From CACKLF01 sp002725175 (GTDB lineage: Bacteria; Pseudomonadota; Alphaproteobacteria; Rhodobacterales; Rhodobacteraceae), in contig PBQX02000101.1 of NCBI GenBank assembly GCA_002725175.2, positions 1 to 39,108 of the forward strand: a DNA stretch of 39,108 bases. Direction: 5' to 3'. Position numbers and translations under genes: made by a program. The notes under the pieces were generated by a model, which saw only the letters and a list, made by a program, of their open reading frames with translations, made no database searches and was not told the DNA's origin. How positions within the stretch are numbered: position 1 is the first letter of the stretch; the number at the start of each line of letters is the position of its first letter. This document shows, piece by piece, positions 27,265-36,360 of the stretch.

Positions 27265-27292
27265 TTGTATGAATGAATACATATCTTATAAT
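27265..27292 (+). promoter_or_regulatory. Candidate promoter of clpA
   Basis: TTGTAT (27265-27270) and a perfect TATAAT (27287-27292) are 16 bases apart. Transcription would start near 27299, giving a leader of about 31 bases containing AAGG before the clpA ATG. It is one of the best promoter matches in the window. Confidence 0.55.
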
Positions 27293-27329
27293 TGGGTAAA
27301 ATATTTTATTATGCAAAAGGTAAATTAAC

Positions 27330-29648
27330 ATGCCATCTTTCTCAACTTCATTGGAAAAAAGCATCCATTCGGCTATTAGTTTAGCTAATGAAAAGAAACA
27401 TGAGTTTGCTACTTTGGAGCATTTGTTATTAGCATTAATTAAAGAAAAAGATGCAAGGAGAGTTCTTGAAGCCTGCAATGTAGATATAAAAGTGTTAACT
27501 GAAAAGCTTATGACTTTTCTTGACGAAAAGCTCGAGGGTCTAATTTCAGACCTTGAAGGAGCAGAAGCAGTACCTACAACCGGATTTCAACGGGTAATCC
27601 AAAGGGCAGCAATTCATGTGCAAAGTTCTGGTCGTACTGAAGTCACTGGAGCAAATGTATTAGTTGCAATCTTCGCAGAACGGGAAAGTCACGCGGCATT
27701 TTTTCTTCAAGAGCAAGATATGACTAGATATGACGCAGTAAATTTTATAGCNCATGGTGTAGCTAAGAACCCAAAGTTTAGTGAAAGCAGAACTTTAAGT
27801 GANCAACCTAATGATCACGAACCCACAGCNGAAGAAGAAAAAGATCTGGGCGAGAAAGCACTTGAGAAGTACTGNATAAACCTAAACGAAAGATCTAAAG
27901 ATGGTGAGATAGANCCTCTGATTGGNAGAAATTTTGAANTAGAGNGNTGNATACAAATACTTTCCCGCCGACGGAAAAACAANCCNATTCTAGTNGGNGA
28001 TCCAGGAGTGGGGAAAACAGCAATAGCNGAAGGNTTAGCNAGAAAAATTGTAANAAATGAAGCNCCTAAAGTAATATCTAAGGCTACTGTTTTTGCTTTA
28101 GATATGGGNTCNCTTTTAGCAGGCACTCGCTATCGGGGAGATTTTGAGGAAAGACTNAAGCANGTAATGACTGAATTAGAACAGCATCCAGATGCNATAC
28201 TTTTCATCGATGAAATTCATACTTTGGTGGGAGCTGGGGCNACTTCAGGAGGCGCAATGGATGCTTCTAATTTACTGAAACCAGCACTCCAAAAAGGTAA
28301 TCTTAGATGCATGGGCTCTACAACATATAAGGAATACAGACAGCATTTTGAGAAAGACAGGGCATTGGCTAGGCGCTTTCAAAAGATCGATGTNAATGAG
28401 CCAAGTCCTGACGACGCAATAAAGATTCTGGGTGGNCTAAAAACTTACTTTGAAAAACATCACGCTATTAGNTTTACTAATGAGGCCATAAAGGCCGCAG
28501 TCGATTTATCTGTAAAGTATATAAATGATCGAAAATTGCCGGATAAAGCAATTGATGTAATAGATGAAGCCGGAGCGGCTCAGGCCCTTTTCCCAGAAAA
28601 TAAGAAAAAAAAGACTATTGGAATAAAAGAGATAGAGAACATAGTAGCCAATATCGCGAGAATTCCTCCAAAGACTATATCCAANGATGATGCAAGCCTT
28701 TTAATGGATCTTGAAAAATCTCTAAAAAGGGTAGTATTTGGACAAGATTCAGCTATTAACGCGCTATCATCTGCAATAAAACTTTCTAGGGCTGGTCTTC
28801 GGGATCATGGNAAACCNATCGGAAACTATCTATTTTCTGGACCCACTGGAGTTGGNAAAACTGAAGTAGCNAGACAACTAGCAGACAACTTAGAAGTTGA
28901 ACTTTTAAGATTTGATATGTCAGAATATATGGAAAAGCACGCAGTAAGTCGATTAATTGGCGCACCCCCAGGTTATGTAGGTTTCGACCAGGGAGGGTTN
29001 NTAACTGATGGTGTTGATCAGAAACCNTATTGTGTTTTATTACTCGATGAAATTGAAAAAGCACATCCAGATGTCTACAATATATTGCTACAAGTAATGG
29101 ATCATGGAAAACTCACTGATCATAATGGAAAATCTGTTAATTTCCAAAATGTAGTTATCATTATGACTACTAACGCAGGTGCAATGGAGCAAGCTAAAGA
29201 AGCTATAGGTTTCGCGCGTAGCGAGCGGGAAGATGAAGACACTTCTGCAATCGAAAGACTTTTTTCTCCAGAATTTCGAAATCGCCTAGATGCTACTATT
29301 AAATTCAACCCATTGCCTAAATCTGTAATTCTTCAAGTAGTGGATAAATTTATCCTACAGCTTGANGCTCAACTATTAGATAGAAATGTCAGCATAGAAC
29401 TTAGTAGGAAGGCNGCTGAATGGCTAGCAGAAAAAGGTTATGATTCAAAAATGGGAGCACGGCCTTTATCTCGGTTAATTCAAGAGGAAATAAAAAAACC
29501 ACTCGCAGATGATTTACTGTTNGGCAAATTATCAAAGGGTGGAATGGTAAAAGTTTTAATTAAAGAAAATAAGATTGATCTAAAAATCTCTAGTCTCGAA
29601 AATCCCAGGATTGGAACTAAAAAACCTAGACTGCTTCCAGCAAATTAA
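27330..29648 (+). CDS. clpA: ATP-dependent Clp protease ATP-binding subunit ClpA
   Basis: Hexameric AAA+ unfoldase that feeds substrates to ClpP. The 772 residues contain the Clp N domain (about 1-145). AAA+ module D1 has Walker A GDPGVGKT at 223-230 (first glycine N-containing) and Walker B LFIDE with Asp294-Glu295. D2 has Walker A GPTGVGKT at 504-511, in which G509 is read through an N codon, and LLLDEIEKAHPDV with Asp573-Glu574. The ClpP-docking tripeptide is IGF at 626-628, in the same place as IGL in E. coli ClpA. Absence of a middle coiled coil excludes ClpB. No clpS precedes it; gloB does. About forty N bases lie in this gene, mainly at third codon positions. Confidence 0.97.
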   Translation: MPSFSTSLEKSIHSAISLANEKKHEFATLEHLLLALIKEKDARRVLEACNVDIKVLTEKLMTFLDEKLEGLISDLEGAEAVPTTGFQRVIQRAAIHVQSSGRTEVTGANVLVAIFAERESHAAFFLQEQDMTRYDAVNFIXHGVAKNPKFSESRTLSXQPNDHEPTXEEEKDLGEKALEKYXINLNERSKDGEIXPLIXRNFEXEXXIQILSRRRKNXXILXXDPGVGKTAIXEXLXRKIVXNEXPKVISKATVFALDMXXLLAGTRYRGDFEERXKXVMTELEQHPDXILFIDEIHTLVGAGXTSGGAMDASNLLKPALQKGNLRCMGSTTYKEYRQHFEKDRALARRFQKIDXNEPSPDDAIKILGXLKTYFEKHHAIXFTNEAIKAAVDLSVKYINDRKLPDKAIDVIDEAGAAQALFPENKKKKTIGIKEIENIVANIARIPPKTISXDDASLLMDLEKSLKRVVFGQDSAINALSSAIKLSRAGLRDHXKXIGNYLFSGPTGVXKTEVXRQLADNLEVELLRFDMSEYMEKHAVSRLIGAPPGYVGFDQGGXXTDGVDQKXYCVLLLDEIEKAHPDVYNILLQVMDHGKLTDHNGKSVNFQNVVIIMTTNAGAMEQAKEAIGFARSEREDEDTSAIERLFSPEFRNRLDATIKFNPLPKSVILQVVDKFILQLXAQLLDRNVSIELSRKXAEWLAEKGYDSKMGARPLSRLIQEEIKKPLADDLLXGKLSKGGMVKVLIKENKIDLKISSLENPRIGTKKPRLLPAN

Positions 29649-29663
29649 ATCAAAAGTTGAGGG

Positions 29664-31601
29664 TTATTTTTCAGTTATCTTTAACTCTATTCTACGGTTC
29701 TGACTGAAAGCCTCNGGACTTCTATCAAGATTTATTGGTTGATAAGAACCAAAACCTGTGGCCGCCAACTTATCTGGGGGAAAATCTACCTCTTCTATTA
29801 GGAACTTGACTACTGCTAAAGCTCTTGCTTGGCTCAACTCCCAATTATCTTTATATTGATTAATTGAAATAAGAGGAAGAGAATCTGTATGCCCATCAAC
29901 TCTTAGAATCCATTTTATATCCGTTGGAATTTTTTCTGTAACCTTCTTTAGNTGCTCAGCCACTGCCTGAATTTGCCTTTTTCCATTCAACCCTAGTTCT
30001 GCTGATGCTGAAGTAAAAAGAACCTCGGAGGAGAACGAAAACCTGTCTCCAACAATTTGTATCCCCTCGAGATCTTTAATAATTTTCTTCATTTCTCCAA
30101 AAAATTCAGACCTATAGTTTCTAAGATCAATCGCCTCGTCTTCTATTCTTTTTCGCTCAGCNTCCTCCATATCNGCCCTTAACTTTTGTTCGGTGGCCGC
30201 TCGAGCTANNGCCGCATTAAGGTTTTGTCCTAGAAGTTCTATCTGAACATTTTTTGCCATATCGATTTTGCTTGATTCATCCAGTAAAGTTTGCAACTCA
30301 GCTAGACGCACNCCCAAGCCTTTAGCATCTCTTTCCAGCTCCAAAATTCTAGTACTGCTGATAGAAGAAATTTTCTGNTCCTCTATCAAATCAATCTCCA
30401 TCTCTCTTATCAATACTTCTCGGAACGCTAATAATTCTTCTAAATCTCTTTTCTCANTGTCTAATTGGTTGGATTTTTCTTCCAATGAACCTTTTTCTTC
30501 CCTAATCAAAGCAAGAGTGGATAAAAGCTCAATCGCTCTTTCTCTCTCACCAGCTAAGCTCAATGCCAACAAACTCGTCTCTTCTTTTTCTTCCTCAAGG
30601 CTTTCCCTCAATCGAGATATCACAATCTTCTCAGCAAGCATTTGTCTTTCAAGTTCTGACAAAGCTTTAACAGTATCCTTGAGCTTAGTACCTAAGATAT
30701 TTTTTTGAAACTCAACTTCCATTAGATCTTCCTGAGCAGCATATAACGCAAGATCACCTTCATTAAGCTTAATCCTTATGTCCTCTAATTGCCTTTCAGA
30801 AGACAGGTTCTTTTCTTTAAATTTTTTAACCTCNATCTCTAATGCTTCCGCCCTTGCTGCTGCCAACCTAGCATTTTCTTTTTCGTAATCAATTTCACTC
30901 CTAGCAGAAGCCAAAGCTAACCTCGCTGCCTCATTCCTTGTAATATTTTTTTCGCCTTCTTTTTCTAATTCTGAAACATAATTTCTTAAACCAGTTTTTT
31001 GTGCGATTAAGCTAGCCACCTGTTCCTCAAAGGAAGTAATTTTGGTATTAGCNGTCATTAATAAATTTTGATTTTTAATTAAATCCGACTTAAGAAAATC
31101 CAATAAATTTTCTAATTCACTCTTTTCCAAGTTTAATATATCGATCTTTGCAGCCANACCTAAGATTTTCTCCTCTGCACTCTCTAACTGAGTCACCTTT
31201 TCCACCAAGTCAGACGTCTGCACCTCTAGAGACTTAGATAGCGAAAGTTTTTCAGCNAATAATTTATCAACCATTTCTTCAAAGTTAGAGATCCTTTGCA
31301 TGGCAGCCTGAACAGATTTATTTAAAGCAGCAATAGTTACTCGACGATCTTCAGACTCAATCTCTGATATAATAAGCTTGCCTTCAGTTTCCTCTAAAAT
31401 ATTGTGGAGATCAGATATTTGAATATAAAGATTACTTAACACCTTATCCTGACTTACTATGGTATCTCTAAGAACTGACTGAACAACCATAAATATTGAA
31501 AGTACAAAGGTTAGAACCAATAACAAAGCAGCCATTGCGTCAACAAAACCTGGCCATGTGTTATTTACGACTCGGATATTTCCTCGACGCATTATCGACA
31601 T
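29664..31601 (-). CDS. MotB/OmpA-like membrane-anchored peptidoglycan-binding protein with long coiled coil
   Basis: A 645-residue protein with one N-terminal transmembrane segment (about 19-41), preceded by the short cytoplasmic stretch NNTWPGFVDAM. Asp21 there occupies the position of the proton-carrying Asp of MotB. Residues about 45-520 are rich in Glu, Lys, Leu and Ala and read as a nearly continuous coiled coil. The C-terminal OmpA-like domain (about 525-645) has RVDGHTDSLP (Asp573) and NRRIELKI (Arg636-Arg637), the peptidoglycan-binding signature. Its ATG overlaps the stop of the upstream MotA-like gene by one base (TAATG), so the two proteins are almost certainly translated together as a channel complex. 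It is not a flagellar stator by context: no flagellar genes are near. Function is unknown. Confidence 0.88.
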   Translation of the reverse strand: MSIMRRGNIRVVNNTWPGFVDAMAALLLVLTFVLSIFMVVQSVLRDTIVSQDKVLSNLYIQISDLHNILEETEGKLIISEIESEDRRVTIAALNKSVQAAMQRISNFEEMVDKLXAEKLSLSKSLEVQTSDLVEKVTQLESAEEKILGXAAKIDILNLEKSELENLLDFLKSDLIKNQNLLMXANTKITSFEEQVASLIAQKTGLRNYVSELEKEGEKNITRNEAARLALASARSEIDYEKENARLAAARAEALEXEVKKFKEKNLSSERQLEDIRIKLNEGDLALYAAQEDLMEVEFQKNILGTKLKDTVKALSELERQMLAEKIVISRLRESLEEEKEETSLLALSLAGERERAIELLSTLALIREEKGSLEEKSNQLDXEKRDLEELLAFREVLIREMEIDLIEXQKISSISSTRILELERDAKGLXVRLAELQTLLDESSKIDMAKNVQIELLGQNLNAXXARAATEQKLRXDMEXAERKRIEDEAIDLRNYRSEFFGEMKKIIKDLEGIQIVGDRFSFSSEVLFTSASAELGLNGKRQIQAVAEXLKKVTEKIPTDIKWILRVDGHTDSLPLISINQYKDNWELSQARALAVVKFLIEEVDFPPDKLAATGFGSYQPINLDRSXEAFSQNRRIELKITEK

Positions 31602-32812
31602 TAACCAGGCCGCCTCTTTGATTTAGCTTTAACTGAATTATCAACGGATTCTTTTAAAAGATTCTCAAGCCAATCTTTTATTTCCAATCGGCCTGTCCTT
31701 ACGTCATCTCTAAATTGAACAATCTCTCTTTCTAANCGTTGCAATTTTTGATTATTTTCGGTGTAACTTAAACTAGTGTCGTTAGCACTTTGAATAAAAA
31801 GATTAAGTAGCTGCTTTTGGGTNTCATCTATATTATCTAACTTTTCAAAGTTGAACGCTGCTTTTGTAGAAGCTGCCATCCCTGNTGAACTAGGTGAAAT
31901 TTGGGCAATTCGATCTAGTATCTTAGCCAATTCACTTACCTGTTCTTCTACCGCAAATCTTCTTTCTTCAGATTTTTGGGCTTCGTAAGCTAGCTTTTCA
32001 ACTAATTTAGTGAGCCTCTCCATAGAGTTATTAGATACGTTAGCACTTACCGCATCTACATAAGAATTTCCCACCGATGATCCTACACCAATCTCCGTCC
32101 TTGCGGATAGCCAATCCTCTAACTCCATATAAAAACGATTTTGACCATGGCCTGAAAATAGTTCAAGAAGACCGACTATTAAGCTACCCGCCAAACCCAA
32201 AAGAGAGGTAGAAAAAGCTGTACCCATACCGCCTAACTGGTTCTCCAACCCGGTCATCAATCCGTTAAAAGCATCCATTGGAGATTGATTATCTTGAGGA
32301 GCTAGCGACCTTATTGTATCAACAACTGCAGGAACCGTAGTAGCTAATCCATAAAAAGTTCCAAGCAAACCAGTAAGTACAAGCAAACTAGTAATATATC
32401 TCGTAATATCTCTAGATTCATCTAATCTGGAACCAACAGAATCAAGTATTGATCTTGCTGAAATACTATTCAGACTCTTTTCCTCACTAGCTAAGCCCTT
32501 TATGCTTGCGAGTGTTGCAAGCAACCTAGGTATCCTATCTGTAACTCCAGGAGTATTTCTTGCAAAACCTTCTATCCACTCACTAGCCCTATAAACTTGG
32601 TAAATTTGATTAAAACTTGTGAAAATACCTAGACAAAAGATAAGGATAATCGCGCCATTTAATAGTGGGGCTCCAAAAAAAATGGACCCAACAGATGGGA
32701 ATAATAATGTCCCAGTTATACCAACAAGAACTAATATAAAAATCATTATAAAAGTCTGTTGAATTGGTTGAGTAAAAGCTTTTTTATTACGCTCAGTTAT
32801 TATTTCATTCAC
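31601..32812 (-). CDS. MotA/TolQ/ExbB-like proton channel subunit
   Basis: A 403-residue inner-membrane protein with four hydrophobic segments, near residues 20-38, 50-70, 141-163 and 197-219. The third carries GLLGTFYGLATTV and the fourth GMGTAFSTSLLGLAGSL, motifs of the MotA/TolQ/ExbB proton-channel superfamily. The large cytoplasmic loop lies between segments 2 and 3. After segment 4 comes a cytoplasmic tail of about 180 residues, much of it likely coiled coil, longer than in TolQ or ExbB. The start is GTG at 32812; the nearby ATG is out of frame and an in-frame stop lies 13 codons upstream. Its stop overlaps the MotB-like start. Together they should use the proton gradient to act on the cell wall; the task is not known. 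Confidence 0.87.
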   Translation of the reverse strand: MNEIITERNKKAFTQPIQQTFIMIFILVLVGITGTLLFPSVGSIFFGAPLLNGAIILIFCLGIFTSFNQIYQVYRASEWIEGFARNTPGVTDRIPRLLATLASIKGLASEEKSLNSISARSILDSVGSRLDESRDITRYITSLLVLTGLLGTFYGLATTVPAVVDTIRSLAPQDNQSPMDAFNGLMTGLENQLGGMGTAFSTSLLGLAGSLIVGLLELFSGHGQNRFYMELEDWLSARTEIGVGSSVGNSYVDAVSANVSNNSMERLTKLVEKLAYEAQKSEERRFAVEEQVSELAKILDRIAQISPSSXGMAASTKAAFNFEKLDNIDXTQKQLLNLFIQSANDTSLSYTENNQKLQXLEREIVQFRDDVRTGRLEIKDWLENLLKESVDNSVKAKSKRRPG

Positions 32813-33001
32813 AACTACTGTTCCAATTAGGGTGCTGGTTAACTTTTTTCAAATTTGAGCCCATACTAGGTTATTATCAAATGAATACTTATGTTATTTA
32901 GCTTACATAAAACAACAATGTCATTAATTAAATCTCTTTTGGCCAAGTTTAAATCTATCACTATTTCACTTAAACTACAATTTTGGTTTGGAATCTAGTT
33001 T

Positions 33002-33895
33002 TTACCTTCCAAAATTAGGCGCCTTAGTATCCTGCCCTGCCTCAATAATGCCTCTTCTTATAGATCTAGTCCTCGTAAAATAATCAAAAAGAAAATCCCC
33101 ATCCCCTTGACGGATAGCCCTATTTAAAGCGAATAGCTCTTCTGAGAATCTTCCTAATACCTCTAAGGCAGCTTCTTTGTTATTTAGAAAGACATCCCTC
33201 CACATTGTTGGATCTGAAGCTGCTATTCTAGTAAAGTCTCTAAATCCAGCGGCAGAAAAATTAATGACTTCCGAGTTAGTTACTTGAGCCAGATCATCTG
33301 CGACGCCTACCATGGTATAGGCAATTAAATGAGGAGCATGAGATGTTACAGCCAAAACGAGATCATGATGCTCTGGCGTCATTTCCGTAACCTTTGAACC
33401 TAGATTTTCCCAAAAATCTTTAACTATCTTTATCTTTTCTTGAGGAGTATTTTCTAAAGGCGTAAGTATACACCACCTATCTTTAAATAATTCGGGAAAG
33501 CCAGAATTTGGTCCAGATTCTTCTGTGCCAGCAAGAGGATGAGCAGGCACAAAATATACTTCTTTAGGAACTAGAGGAAAAACAGATTCAACTACTGCCT
33601 TTTTAACGGAACCAACATCGGAAAGAATTGATCCTTTCTTTAGATATTTAGAAATCTCAGATACTACAGATCGAATTGCTCCTACAGGAGTACAAATAAT
33701 TGTCAGATCAGAATCCTTCACAGCTGACTCGAGATCATCCACCACTTCAAAAATTTTGATTTTACTTGCTATTTTCCTGACTTCAGGTGAGATATCATAA
33801 CCAATAACCTTTATACTTTCTTTGTTATTAATTAACCCTCGCGCAACTGATGATGCCATAAGTCCAAGCCCTATAAGCGTAACTTTTTCTATCAT
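33002..33895 (-). CDS. tyrC: Prephenate / arogenate dehydrogenase (TyrC type)
   Basis: NAD-dependent oxidative decarboxylation of prephenate or arogenate in tyrosine synthesis. The 297 residues open with the Rossmann motif IGLGLMASSVARGL (8-21). IICTPVGAI, ILSDVGSVKK and the active-site HPLAGTEESGP follow, then AVTSHAPHLIAYTM with its conserved histidines. The C-terminal TRSIRRGIIEAGQDTKAPNFGR is a hallmark of the alphaproteobacterial form. There is no fused chorismate mutase or ACT domain. It lies between priA (151-base gap) and the MotA-like gene (189-base gap) on the same strand. Which substrate is preferred cannot be told; TyrC-like enzymes in this group often accept arogenate. Confidence 0.93.
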   Translation of the reverse strand: MIEKVTLIGLGLMASSVARGLINNKESIKVIGYDISPEVRKIASKIKIFEVVDDLESAVKDSDLTIICTPVGAIRSVVSEISKYLKKGSILSDVGSVKKAVVESVFPLVPKEVYFVPAHPLAGTEESGPNSGFPELFKDRWCILTPLENTPQEKIKIVKDFWENLGSKVTEMTPEHHDLVLAVTSHAPHLIAYTMVGVADDLAQVTNSEVINFSAAGFRDFTRIAASDPTMWRDVFLNNKEAALEVLGRFSEELFALNRAIRQGDGDFLFDYFTRTRSIRRGIIEAGQDTKAPNFGR

Positions 33896-34046
33896 ACTGG
33901 ATGTCCTTTTTTCAGCACACTGAGTAACCCTATTTTTATTTCTTCATTCAAACTATTCGAAACGTGAAAGAACTCATTTATTTAATGGTCCCTTCAATAA
34001 TTCATAATGGCCCCATATGCAACTTTGCTAATCGAAATAAATGCCG

Positions 34047-36263
34047 TTACAAAAAGTTTTGAGGATCAACATCTATTATCATTTTCTGGCTTTTAGGGAT
34101 TTTGGCGCCCTGCAAAGTTGCCCGAAAATTATTCGCATTCAAAAGACCCTTGGGACACTGTATAAGCAATCTTACTCTTATTCTATTTTTTATTTTGGAT
34201 ATTGGAGCTAAAGCTGGTCCAAATATTTTTAATCCAAATTTAGTTAAACTTTTAAATTCTCTTGAAATGTTCTGCCCTGAAGCGAACAGTGAGGCCTTGT
34301 TATGTCCTTCTAGTATTATACCTATAAATTTACTGTAAGGTGGAACATTAGCTTCTTCCCTATTAACCAGCTCTTGCTCCCAAAATCCTTCGTCATCACC
34401 CTTTAAAATTGACCTAATAATATCATTTTCGGGTCTCCAGGTTTGGATTGCTACTACACCCTGTTTTCCAAACCTTCCGACCCTTCCTGAAACCTGCTGT
34501 ATGATTTGGAATGTTTTTTCGGCACCTCTAAGATCTGCACCATACAATCCTAAATCTCCATCAACTATACCCACTAATGAAAGAAACGGGAAATTATGAC
34601 CTTTTGTTATAATTTGGGTGCCTATTATTATATCAATTTCACCTTTTTCTATTTGCAAAATTCCCTCTTCCAAAGCAGCTTTGGAATCTGTCAAGTCAGA
34701 AGAAACAATTTTTATTGCCTTCCCTGGAAAAGTTTCAATACACTCCTCCATCAGGCGCTCCACACCGGCTCCTAAAAGATTAAATTGATCAGTTTCTCCA
34801 CAGCTTGCACAAGAATCATCAATTGGAAACTCATATCCACATTGATGGCAAACTCTTCTAGATAAGTACCTATGCTCCACCAATTTAGAGTCACAGAATT
34901 TACAACCCAATTGGTCCCCGCAATTTTTACATACCACCAAAGGAGCATAGCCTCGTCTATTAAGAAATAAAAGGACTTGCTCGCCCCTTTTTAAGTTACA
35001 GTTTATTAAATTAATCAACTGAGGTGATAGGCTTTTATCTCTATCAATATCTTCATTTTTCATATCAATTACTTCTGTGGCTACCTTTGATCCTTCACGA
35101 AATCTTTTTTTTAGGTCAACCCTTTTATATTTTCCAGTTTTACAATTTAGTATAGTTTCGAGGCTAGGCGTCGCAGAACTCAGAATTATATGCAAATTTT
35201 CACAATGGCCTCTTAGAACTGCCATATCTCTAGCATTAAACCTAACACCATCTTGCTGCTTAAAAGAAGTATCATGCTCTTCATCAATAATAATCAGTCC
35301 TAAGTTTTTGAAAGGCAAAAAAAGTGCAGACCTTGCGCCAACTATGATTTGAACTCGCCCATCTCCAGAAATTAAAGAATGGAATATTTCTCTTTTCTTT
35401 GAGTTGCTTACACCAGAATTCCATTCTACAGGAGTGATACCAAGTATTTTAAAAATTCTAGATACTAATCCAGATGATAATCCAATTTCAGGAACCAAAA
35501 TTAGCACTTGTCTAGCCTCTGAAATAAATTTTGAAGCTACACTAAGAAACACTTCTGTTTTCCCTGAACCCGTTACTCCTCTCAGTAAGGTAACACTAAA
35601 ATGGTTACCGGCTACTGTTTGCTCTATTTGATCTGAAGCCATCTGCTGCTCCACATTTAGATTGGTTCGATAATTCAAAGTTTGTGGTAATTCTTTATTT
35701 TGATTTTTTACCGCAACCCTCTTCACAAAGCCTTTCTTTTCAAGGCCTTTAACTACCGAGATGGAGACACCAAAGAACTCACTTATTTGCTTAAGTGTTT
35801 TAAATTCTGGAGGACAATCAAGAGAGGAAACTAACTCAATTACCTTTTTACCCTTAGGAGATATTTTGAGGGCACTACTTCCATTTAAATGATTATTTAA
35901 TTGATAACTGTAAGAAGTTTTTTGCTCATTTTTTAGAAAATTTTTCCACCCAGTTAACTTAAAAATTGAATTTAAGGAGGTTAAATTATACTCAGCCATC
36001 CGCGTTAGAAATCTTTTTGTATTAGGGTCAATGCTAAATTTCGAATTTAAAATTCTCAAGGTCTTTAATTTTCTATGGTCTAAAGAGGAAGTTCTAGCAC
36101 CCCACACAAGACCTTCCACAACCCTTTTACCCAACTCGACCTCAACAAATGTACCAACATAAACTCCCTCACTAGGCACCAAATAATCCAAAAGCTTATC
36201 AATTGGCTCAGTTGTCAAAACTGAAACTATCGAGCCTCCAGAAAAAAAAATATTTTCCTCCAA
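34047..36263 (-). CDS. priA: Primosomal protein N' (replication restart helicase PriA)
   Basis: SF2 helicase that reloads the replisome at stalled forks. The 738 residues include the N-terminal 3'-end-binding domain (about 12-110). The helicase core has Walker A GVTGSGKT at 229-236 and Walker B DEEH at 327-330. A zinc module with four CxxC pairs follows (VCKNCGDQLGCKFCDSK, then VCHQCGYEF and CASCGE), and motif V/VI has GTQIITKGHNFP and QQVSGRVGR. The start is TTG at 36263. Fifteen codons upstream is an in-frame stop and no ATG lies between, so a non-ATG start is needed; its ribosome site is weak. Transaldolase is divergent across 97 bases. Confidence 0.96.
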   Translation of the reverse strand: MEENIFFSGGSIVSVLTTEPIDKLLDYLVPSEGVYVGTFVEVELGKRVVEGLVWGARTSSLDHRKLKTLRILNSKFSIDPNTKRFLTRMAEYNLTSLNSIFKLTGWKNFLKNEQKTSYSYQLNNHLNGSSALKISPKGKKVIELVSSLDCPPEFKTLKQISEFFGVSISVVKGLEKKGFVKRVAVKNQNKELPQTLNYRTNLNVEQQMASDQIEQTVAGNHFSVTLLRGVTGSGKTEVFLSVASKFISEARQVLILVPEIGLSSGLVSRIFKILGITPVEWNSGVSNSKKREIFHSLISGDGRVQIIVGARSALFLPFKNLGLIIIDEEHDTSFKQQDGVRFNARDMAVLRGHCENLHIILSSATPSLETILNCKTGKYKRVDLKKRFREGSKVATEVIDMKNEDIDRDKSLSPQLINLINCNLKRGEQVLLFLNRRGYAPLVVCKNCGDQLGCKFCDSKLVEHRYLSRRVCHQCGYEFPIDDSCASCGETDQFNLLGAGVERLMEECIETFPGKAIKIVSSDLTDSKAALEEGILQIEKGEIDIIIGTQIITKGHNFPFLSLVGIVDGDLGLYGADLRGAEKTFQIIQQVSGRVGRFGKQGVVAIQTWRPENDIIRSILKGDDEGFWEQELVNREEANVPPYSKFIGIILEGHNKASLFASGQNISREFKSLTKFGLKIFGPALAPISKIKNRIRVRLLIQCPKGLLNANNFRATLQGAKIPKSQKMIIDVDPQNFL

Positions 36264-36360
36264 CTTATAAAATCCAAAATAATTTCTGTCTTTTAAAATT
36301 TGTACTTATTTAATATAAAGAAACAATATATAAAAAATTAAGATAGTCCTGGAAAATTAT

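Noticed and set aside
29664..32812. Zorya-type anti-phage system (ZorA/ZorB)
   Set aside because: The channel and OmpA-type subunits fit in outline, but no zorC, zorD or zorE-like gene adjoins; neighbours are tyrC, priA and clpA.
29664..32812. Flagellar stator genes motA/motB
   Set aside because: Both proteins are much longer than MotA and MotB, and no flagellar or chemotaxis gene is nearby.
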